Positions 34,314-39,524 of a stretch of DNA of 39,524 nucleotides are shown piece after piece. This DNA comes from Lachnospiraceae bacterium (GTDB taxonomy: Bacteria; Bacillota; Clostridia; Lachnospirales; Lachnospiraceae). How positions within the stretch are numbered: position 1 is the stretch's first letter; each line of letters begins with the position of its first letter. The position numbers and the translations under genes were made by a program. The notes below the pieces were generated by a model that had not been told where the DNA came from, made no database searches, and saw nothing but the letters and a program-made list of their open reading frames with translations. The stretch is taken from assembly GCA_015057405.1 (NCBI GenBank), contig SVEK01000027.1:1-39524 (forward strand), in the 5' to 3' direction.

Positions 34314-35072
34314 ATGTATAACGATATATTGACAATTGGGCCTGTTACTATTCATGGATATGGCCTTATGATTGGAATAGGTATACTGTGTGCAATTTTT
34401 GCCGGAATTTGGCTTGCGAAAAAGAAAGGGCTTTCACCTGACGAAGTATATAATCTTACATTTGTATGCGTTATTGCCGGTATCTCTTGTGCCAAATTAT
34501 TGTTTTGTATCGTAGAATGGAAAAATTTTATTAAAGATCCTCTCGGTACTCTCGGTTCCGATGGTTTTGTGGTTTATGGCGGAATTATTGGTGGTACACT
34601 AATTGCCGGATTGTATACAAAAATTCGCAAACTTGACTTCTGGGACTACTTCGACCTTGTACTTCCTTCAGTTGCGATAGCTCAGGGTTTTGGCCGAATC
34701 GGATGTTTCCTTGCCGGTTGTTGTTACGGACAAAGAACAGATTCATGGTTTGGTATTACATTCCACGATTCCGGTTACGCACCTAACGGAGTAGCTTTAT
34801 ATCCAACACAGCTCATGTCAAGTGCCGGTTGTTTTATTATGGCGGGAATCTTATTCTTTTATGCCAGAAAAGACAGAGCAAAAGGCAAAACCGGAGCACT
34901 TTATCTTATAATGTACAGTATCGGTCGTGCCATAATAGAGATGTTTAGAAATGACTATCGCGGCAGTATCGGTTTTCTGTCTACCTCACAATTCATTTCT
35001 ATATTCATACTGATTATCGGACTTATTATATTCTTTGTCCCTAAGGGAAAACAATCGGAAGATATTCAATAA
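34314..35072 (+). CDS. lgt: Prolipoprotein diacylglyceryl transferase
   Basis: A 252-residue, seven-segment membrane enzyme that transfers diacylglycerol from phosphatidylglycerol to the lipobox cysteine of pre-lipoproteins. The N-terminal TIHGYGLMIGIG carries the conserved histidine/tyrosine region, and the signature GRIGCFLAGCCYG, near residue 127, holds the essential arginine, in the cysteine-containing variant form common in Clostridia. The C-terminal RAIIEMFRNDYRG includes another conserved arginine. AAGGAG precedes the ATG. It is one of only two long plus-strand genes here and its end overlaps the opposing nuclease-like gene by 32 bases. Confidence 0.96.
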   Translation: MYNDILTIGPVTIHGYGLMIGIGILCAIFAGIWLAKKKGLSPDEVYNLTFVCVIAGISCAKLLFCIVEWKNFIKDPLGTLGSDGFVVYGGIIGGTLIAGLYTKIRKLDFWDYFDLVLPSVAIAQGFGRIGCFLAGCCYGQRTDSWFGITFHDSGYAPNGVALYPTQLMSSAGCFIMAGILFFYARKDRAKGKTGALYLIMYSIGRAIIEMFRNDYRGSIGFLSTSQFISIFILIIGLIIFFVPKGKQSEDIQ

Positions 35073-35787
35073 ATATATTGAATAACATATCTCCCGAACA
35101 TACCGGAAGCTCTGCTGAAGAGTTTTCCATCGGAATGTATTTGTACAGGTCTGTTGCTCCCGTTAGCACCAGACCTGATATTATTTCATACTTTGAGCCG
35201 AACAATACTTCAAGATACTCGTTATACTTGGCAGCTTGGGCAACATCGTCACCTTCTATTGCGTCTTTCATTTTGAATTCCAGAGAAAATACATACGACG
35301 GGGCTATAACAAGCACATCGGCATATATTCGTAAGCATCTTGATTTTTTAATTCTTAATTCGAATACAATCTCCCAGCTATCATATTCAACATATTCTTT
35401 TAAATCATCAAAAAGCGCAATCATTGTATCATAGCAATCTAAAAACGAATGAAACAGACCTCGCGTATCATTAAGGTTACGACCTATGTCCTTACAGCCT
35501 TGTTTTAATCTCTCAAACCATTCATCCTTTGTAATACTTAAGAAATCAGAAACCAGACCATAATACCCCGAAAAATTTTCAAGACCTTTATGAGGCATAT
35601 TCTGACTAATCATTCCGTGCCACTTATATTCACTGTCCTGATAACACAACTCTTTAATATAAGGGAAACCATAAAGATACCGGTTAATGACATTCCTCGG
35701 AAGGCCTGTCTTTTTACCGATATCTTTCGCTTTTATCCCATTATGACTGCATATTATTTCGTATATTCGTCTCTCATTACCGTTCAT
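35041..35787 (-). CDS. Winged-helix protein with a PD-(D/E)XK nuclease-like domain
   Basis: A 248-residue protein. Residues 1-60 look like a helix-turn-helix (IYEIICSHNGIKAKDIGKKT, then GLPRNVINRYLYG). The C-terminal half has the strand pattern RIYADVLVIAPSYVFSLEFKMKD: an aspartate, then E-x-K about 13 residues later, the core of PD-(D/E)XK nucleases. It continues with DDVAQAAKYNEYLEVLF, a helix with a glutamine common in such folds. It may cut or bind DNA, for example in repair or defence. I do not recognise a named family. The last 32 bases overlap the end of lgt on the other strand. Upstream is a tandem repeat array. Confidence 0.6.
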   Translation of the reverse strand: MNGNERRIYEIICSHNGIKAKDIGKKTGLPRNVINRYLYGFPYIKELCYQDSEYKWHGMISQNMPHKGLENFSGYYGLVSDFLSITKDEWFERLKQGCKDIGRNLNDTRGLFHSFLDCYDTMIALFDDLKEYVEYDSWEIVFELRIKKSRCLRIYADVLVIAPSYVFSLEFKMKDAIEGDDVAQAAKYNEYLEVLFGSKYEIISGLVLTGATDLYKYIPMENSSAELPVCSGDMLFNIFIEYLPIVFP

Positions 35788-35813
35788 GGTTTCCTCTTGT
35801 ATTTTACACTCAT

Positions 35814-35990
35814 TTTTCGTAACTTATGGTACCTATATTCCATGTTTTATCCGTAACCTATGAGCCTTGTATTTCATGCTTTTTTTCGTAACATGTTGCC
35901 CTTGGGTTTATTCCATGCTTTTTTTCGTAACATATTGCTCTTGGGTTTCAAGCTTTTTCGCAACGTATTGCCCTTGGGTTTCATGCTTTG
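35814..35990. repeat. Degenerate tandem repeat, about five units of 33-39 bp
   Basis: Units are anchored by TTTTTCGTAAC-like cores with CGTAAC/CGCAAC at 35818, 35852, 35887, 35926 and 35959. The consensus continues ATATTGCCCTTGGGTTTCATGC. Similarity is highest in the last three units and decays towards 35814. No frame or ribosome site supports coding. It fills the gap between the nuclease-like gene and the Dus gene. Confidence 0.85.
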
Positions 35991-36014
35991 GGATGGGCAA
36001 ATTCTTACATTTTT

Positions 36015-36974
36015 TTACTCTTTTATTACACCATTTGCAAATATCCGGTTAACAAATGCACCGTATTCCGAAAGAAACTTACTGTTGTTAAGAAGTCTTC
36101 TGTAATTCCCATCCTCGTCCTCAAAAAGGTCAAGCATATAACACCATATTTCTTTCATTTTAAAAACAACAACCTGTTCCGTATCTATACTTTCTTTATA
36201 TTGTTTGTATATTCTGTCATGATATGATCTTAAGTTTGCCATATCAATAGAGCTTTTATTCTTTCTTATCCAAGCAATTAATTCCGGATTGCGAATAAGG
36301 CCCCTGCCAAACATCACCCCGGTAATTTCAGGATACTCTTCAACTATTTTTTTATAATCCTCAACAGTATATACATTCCCGTTATAACAAAGCGGATTGG
36401 AACTATTTTCATAAATATATCTGAAATGTTCCATTCTCGGTTCATGTTTATAATAATCAGTCCTTATTCTCGGATGAACTATCAATTCATAAATCGGATA
36501 TGAATTATATATCTTCATTAACTCGTATATTTCATCAGGGTCAATAAGTCCAATTCTTGTTTTTACTGACACCTTCATGTCAGTAAGTTCCGAATAAATT
36601 GCATCTAAAAATCTATTAAGTTCCAAAGGTTTTCCAAGGAAACCCGAACCTTTATGCTTTGCCACAACAGTTCCTGAAGGACATCCGAGATTAAGATTGA
36701 CTTCGTCATATCCGTAATCTTTAAGAATTCTTGCAAATCTTATAAAATTTTCAGCATTGTTGGATATTATCTGAGGCACAACATATACGCCTTTATTATT
36801 TTCCGGAAGTATATCCCTTTTCTCTCTGGATTTCATTTTGCGACTACCTTCGGCAGCAATAAACGGCGTAAATAATTTGTCTGCACCACCATAAAACTCA
36901 TTCCATGCATTTCTGAATGTATGAACGGTAAGTCCCTCCATAGGCGCCATATATAGTTTAATATTATCTGTCAT
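36015..36974 (-). CDS. tRNA-dihydrouridine synthase family protein
   Basis: A 319-residue FMN enzyme that reduces uridine to dihydrouridine in tRNA D-loops. Motifs are LYMAPMEGLTVHTFR at the flavin strand, NLGCPSGTVVAKHKGSGFLGKP with the catalytic cysteine, VSVKTRIG, VHPR, CYNGNVY and GVMFGRGLIRNPEL. ATG at 36974 is chosen because AGAGG lies 9 bases upstream and the MAPMEG motif normally begins close to the N-terminus. An upstream GTG/ATG extension to 37028 lacks a ribosome site. Both flanks are tandem repeat arrays. Confidence 0.92.
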   Translation of the reverse strand: MTDNIKLYMAPMEGLTVHTFRNAWNEFYGGADKLFTPFIAAEGSRKMKSREKRDILPENNKGVYVVPQIISNNAENFIRFARILKDYGYDEVNLNLGCPSGTVVAKHKGSGFLGKPLELNRFLDAIYSELTDMKVSVKTRIGLIDPDEIYELMKIYNSYPIYELIVHPRIRTDYYKHEPRMEHFRYIYENSSNPLCYNGNVYTVEDYKKIVEEYPEITGVMFGRGLIRNPELIAWIRKNKSSIDMANLRSYHDRIYKQYKESIDTEQVVVFKMKEIWCYMLDLFEDEDGNYRRLLNNSKFLSEYGAFVNRIFANGVIKE

Positions 36975-37032
36975 AACAACATTTCCTCTTAAAATAGTCT
37001 CATAACCCAATACGCATACCTGACACATTTTT

Positions 37033-37138
37033 TCCTACCGTCAGGGTAATTACACTGCACTATCGACAACTTTTTTTCGTCAAGATAATTAAACTGCCCT
37101 ATCGATACACTATTTTTTCGTCAGGGTAATTACTGTCC
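37033..37138. repeat. Degenerate tandem repeat, two and a half units of 39-41 bp
   Basis: CGTCAGGGTAATTA-like cores start at 37039, 37078 (CGTCAAGATAATTA) and 37119, each preceded by a run of five to seven T. The unit continues ACTGCACTATCGACA. The T-run plus CGT start recalls the array at 35814-35990, but the rest differs. It lies between the Dus and CPBP protease genes. Confidence 0.82.
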
Positions 37139-37141
37139 AAA

Positions 37142-38122
37142 TCATTTAGAAAAAATCATCGGTTGGGAAATAATCTCATATAAATCTCCGCTAAGATACA
37201 ACCCCGAAAAGATTAAAACTGCTCCCAAAATCATCAAAAATCCAACAGCAAATGCAACACTTATTGAAACAATAATCTTTGTCTTGCCCCACTCCCTAAG
37301 TTTCTTTCTTCCTTTTAACAGGAACATTCCGCCAACAAATATCAACGGTGCCACACACCCTATAATCAAATATGAGGCAAATCCCAACGGAAGCATTGCC
37401 ATGGTCGCCTCAATATCAACTTCCTGTGTTACGTCTCCTGCACCAAATGAGATTAGATGAATAATCCCATTATTCAGGAAATGGAAAAACATATTGTATA
37501 AAAAATTATCAGTTTCCAGCAAAATATATGCCATAACACCACCTAAAACACCCGTGCCAATCAAGCGTATCGGATCAAGATGGTTAATACCGAATAACAG
37601 ACCAACTATAAAGCTTATGACAAACTTGTTGGTTATTCTTGCACAAAAACACCTCTGAATAAAACCTCTGTGAAGAACTTCTTCACAGATTGCAGGGCTT
37701 ACGGCCAATACAAGAAATGATGCCAACGCCGGCCAACCGGAAAAGAAAGTATCCAACTCGGAGCCGGTTTCAAACACTTCCGGCGTAAACAGTGATATTC
37801 CAAGATTAATCACCATAACAATCATAAATGTACTTGCCCACATTATTATTACACCAAAAATCTCATTAAGATGAATCGCCTTAACCGGAAGCATTTCTTT
37901 TATACTCATGCCTGTTGCTACCATTCCAAGCAATGCTATAATCAGAATTCCAACTTCTGTAATGATCAGTCCCCACATTCCAAGATAATACTGTGCGAAT
38001 GAAAACACAAAAATCATGCTTAAAATTACAATTATAAAAATAATCATAGCCGCTAACGGTCCCGGTTTAATAATTCCCTTCCGAGTTTTTTGATTTTGAT
38101 TAAATCCATCATATTCATTCAT
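37142..38122 (-). CDS. CPBP family intramembrane metalloprotease
   Basis: A 326-residue membrane protein with about eight segments and the CAAX-protease/bacteriocin-processing (CPBP, Abi) motifs: EEVLHRGF (motif 1, EExxxR), FGINHLDP (motif 2 histidine) and FFHFLNNGIIHL (motif 3, HxxxN-like). It is probably a metal-dependent protease in the membrane; bacterial members are linked to bacteriocin self-immunity, but no bacteriocin gene is seen here. GGGGG precedes the ATG by about 9 bases. A DUF1292 gene lies upstream on the same strand. Confidence 0.9.
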   Translation of the reverse strand: MNEYDGFNQNQKTRKGIIKPGPLAAMIIFIIVILSMIFVFSFAQYYLGMWGLIITEVGILIIALLGMVATGMSIKEMLPVKAIHLNEIFGVIIMWASTFMIVMVINLGISLFTPEVFETGSELDTFFSGWPALASFLVLAVSPAICEEVLHRGFIQRCFCARITNKFVISFIVGLLFGINHLDPIRLIGTGVLGGVMAYILLETDNFLYNMFFHFLNNGIIHLISFGAGDVTQEVDIEATMAMLPLGFASYLIIGCVAPLIFVGGMFLLKGRKKLREWGKTKIIVSISVAFAVGFLMILGAVLIFSGLYLSGDLYEIISQPMIFSK

Positions 38123-38172
38123 GGTCTAATGCCCCCTACATTTCTTATTCTTACATATCGTGTTGCATCACA

Positions 38173-38252
38173 GGCTTCTTGTTTTAATTTTGAACAAACA
38201 CAATAAAAAATACTCCGGCTTTGTTTTAAACAAACGCTGTAACAAAAATTCT
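38173..38252. repeat. Short degenerate duplication upstream of the CPBP gene
   Basis: GGCTTCTTGTTTTAATTT (38174 on) recurs as GGCTTTGTTTTAAACAAACG (38217 on), each followed by AACAAAC and an A-rich stretch; spacing is about 42 bases. Weak compared with the other arrays. Confidence 0.45.
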
Positions 38253-38257
38253 CAGGA

Positions 38258-38515
38258 CTACGCTTCACCAATATTTTTCATAAAAATATCAAATACGGCA
38301 TCAAGAACAGCTTCATCCTCGACTCCCGTATAATCCTCTTCATCGACACCATCCTGAACTCTGAGAATAGTAACTTCTCCGCCATCTTCGTCCATAGTAT
38401 CAAGGCAGCACAAAACTATATACTCATCACCTTCATACTCTATTCTATCTAAAAATTCAAAAGAGATATCATTACCCAGCTCATCTGTGAGCGTTATGAT
38501 ATTATCATTTTTCAT
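38258..38515 (-). CDS. DUF1292 family protein
   Basis: An 85-residue acidic protein of the DUF1292 (YrzB-like) family, with the usual start (ITLTDELGNDISFEFLDRIEYEGDEYIVLCCLD) in shortened form and a run of acidic residues. Members are widespread in Firmicutes, often near alaS or the Holliday junction resolvase gene, but no function is established. GGAGG precedes the ATG by 9 bases, and TATAAT is visible upstream without a convincing -35 box. Confidence 0.85.
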   Translation of the reverse strand: MKNDNIITLTDELGNDISFEFLDRIEYEGDEYIVLCCLDTMDEDGGEVTILRVQDGVDEEDYTGVEDEAVLDAVFDIFMKNIGEA

Positions 38516-38597
38516 AGCAGTGAACCTCCCATAATTAATTCATTATACCCTAGTATGCCACAAGAAAGGATTGATAACAAGAGGGATGGGGAATAAA

Positions 38598-38639
38598 ACT
38601 TCGGAACAATATCAGGCCAAATTGATACTGTTCCGAAGT
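38598..38639. terminator. Terminator of the DUF6273 gene
   Basis: ACTTCGGAACA (38598-38608) pairs perfectly with TGTTCCGAAGT (38629-38639). On the complement it is followed by TTTTATT and on the plus strand by GAAAAAAG, so it ends the minus-strand gene at 38679. Confidence 0.85.
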
Positions 38640-38678
38640 GAAAAAAGACAGGTTAGTAATTATACTATTTCCTAATTT

Positions 38679-39347
38679 TTATTTGTTGGCATCTACCAGA
38701 ATCATCGGTCTTATTCCACATACCGTATCAGTCGGCATTTGATACATAAGTGCACCATACATTGTAACTGCCATCAGGTTACCATCCTGACCATTGTTCC
38801 TCAACCAATACACATCACTTTCGCCGCCGGCAAACATCCCTGCTTTAGTAGCTGTATAATGCGTATTAAATGCTAATCTACTTGAATCTTCATATTCCTC
38901 ATAATCAAATCCATATTCCGGATTAATAACATCCTGATATGACGGAACATATACTTTATCAGTCGTTGATATATCTTCCGTTCCTAACAGTACCTCACCT
39001 TTTGTCACAATAGTATTATCTATAATTGCCGACTGTTCATTAATCGAAAATGCAGTATTAAAAAATGTTTGGTTTAACCATGTACGCAACTCAGAATTTT
39101 TCCACGTAACATTGCTCCTTATATCAAATTCTCTTGCATCAATATTCATCACTGACATTAACAAAACTTTGCCATCTTCAACAGAAAGCACTTCCCACTC
39201 AATTGGATCTTTACTGTCAAGCTCGTTAACATCACCATCCCCATTGGTGTCATTTTGCAAGTAATTACCAAAGTATATTGTCGAATCAAAATCAACAATA
39301 CAATCCATTTTATTAAACTCATTCACATTACGTACGAAGCAGGCCAA
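38679..39347 (-). CDS. DUF6273-like protein, probably 5'-truncated
   Basis: The open frame of up to 222 residues has the pattern of DUF6273 domains: PIEWEVLSVEDGKVLLMS, TWKNSELRTWLNQTFFNTAF, DKVYVPSYQDV and a final GIRPMILVD. Such domains occur mostly on extracellular proteins of gut Firmicutes; their role is unknown. A 12-residue loop DTNGDGDVNELD near residue 33 fits an EF-hand/dockerin-type calcium site. No signal peptide, ribosome site or good start is present: TTG (39347) is followed by ATG at 39308, and a stop lies two codons before TTG. The dispersed repeat begins about 50 bases upstream, so the 5' end may have been lost by rearrangement. Confidence 0.6.
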   Translation of the reverse strand: MACFVRNVNEFNKMDCIVDFDSTIYFGNYLQNDTNGDGDVNELDSKDPIEWEVLSVEDGKVLLMSVMNIDAREFDIRSNVTWKNSELRTWLNQTFFNTAFSINEQSAIIDNTIVTKGEVLLGTEDISTTDKVYVPSYQDVINPEYGFDYEEYEDSSRLAFNTHYTATKAGMFAGGESDVYWLRNNGQDGNLMAVTMYGALMYQMPTDTVCGIRPMILVDANK

Positions 39348-39398
39348 GTCTTAACAACACATTTTTATTACATAAAGATATGGCGTTCTTTCTGACAA

Positions 39399-39524
39399 GA
39401 ACAAAGAATGTCGCTTGCGACATTCTCCGCCTGCGGCGGGTTGCGTTAGCAACATTTTCCTCTCCGCCGCAGTGCGTTCCCGCGGAGCGCTTTTGCTTAC
39501 TAGGACAATTTCAAAGAAATTTCC
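39399..39524. repeat. Dispersed palindromic repeat element, copy 2, cut by the window end
   Basis: Same element and orientation as 19099-19237, ending in the loop of the last hairpin. In this copy CTGCGGCGG pairs perfectly with CCGCCGCAG, enclosing the GTTGCGTTAGCAAC hairpin; copy 1 has lost this pairing through three changes. Copy 2 is therefore closer to the intact form. Confidence 0.88.

Noticed and set aside
35814..36105. Plus-strand frames of 60-80 codons across the repeat array
   Set aside because: They consist of repeat units with low-complexity Phe-rich translations and no ribosome site.
35814..37138. CRISPR-like array around the Dus gene
   Set aside because: Units are degenerate with no constant repeat alternating with variable spacers.

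Overview
The window is about 39.5 kb of low-GC, gene-dense DNA, almost certainly from a Firmicute of the Lachnospiraceae type (Clostridia). The evidence is a complete forespore operon (spoIIAA-spoIIAB-sigF-spoVAA-AB-AC), Gram-positive SecA and HPr/Enzyme I, a long-form hibernation factor, a lysine-rich Ig-like domain on a secreted GH10 xylanase, and plant-glycan enzymes (GH3, GH31, GH10). Strong AGGAGG ribosome sites and sigma-A promoters with 17-bp spacers fit this. I cannot fix the genus.

Layout. 1-66: first 22 codons of a secreted protein leaving the window on the minus strand. 457-2186: two-gene minus-strand operon (sugar-phosphate isomerase-like TIM barrel; FMN alpha-hydroxy-acid dehydrogenase-like protein). 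2412-6727: a convergent GH3 beta-glucosidase and GH31 alpha-xylosidase, a plausible cytoplasmic xyloglucan-oligosaccharide set. 6774-8066: a YhfC-like membrane protein and a 62-bp tandem repeat array. 8067-16023: minus-strand run secA-prfB-cheW-hom-(proposed homoserine kinase)-lysC, which carries aspartate to O-phosphohomoserine. 16135-19019: hpf behind a long noncoding upstream region, a CPA2 antiporter and a GNAT acetyltransferase. 19264-22759: the spoIIA-spoVA operon with an unannotated 47-residue membrane microprotein gene. 22875-24462: zinc-ribbon/TPR protein preceded by a 46-residue acidic protein. 24596-29355: valS and a secreted GH10 xylanase. 29502-32108: three membrane proteins, one a PIG-V-like mannosyltransferase. 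32191-34136: general PTS proteins HPr and Enzyme I. 34314-35787: lgt overlapping tail-to-tail with a winged-helix/nuclease-like gene. 36015-39347: Dus-family enzyme, CPBP protease, DUF1292 protein and a DUF6273 protein that looks 5'-truncated.

The least expected layer is noncoding. Five or more intergenic gaps hold tandem repeats, each array with its own sequence and a 28-62 bp period (7704-8055, 19801-19895, 21118-21244, 35814-35990, 37033-37138). A separate dispersed, heavily palindromic element of about 140 bp occurs twice (19099-19237 and 39399 to the end), about 93% identical. Both window ends fall in palindromes, so the window may be a contig broken at repeats.

Other points worth a look: HPr has His15 but Lys instead of Ser at position 46; lysC has an internal ribosome site and start that would make a separate regulatory subunit; the prfB frameshift site sits in a small hairpin; and the YhfC-like protein seems to have lost its protease residues. 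No tRNA, rRNA, CRISPR array, phage or transposase gene was found.
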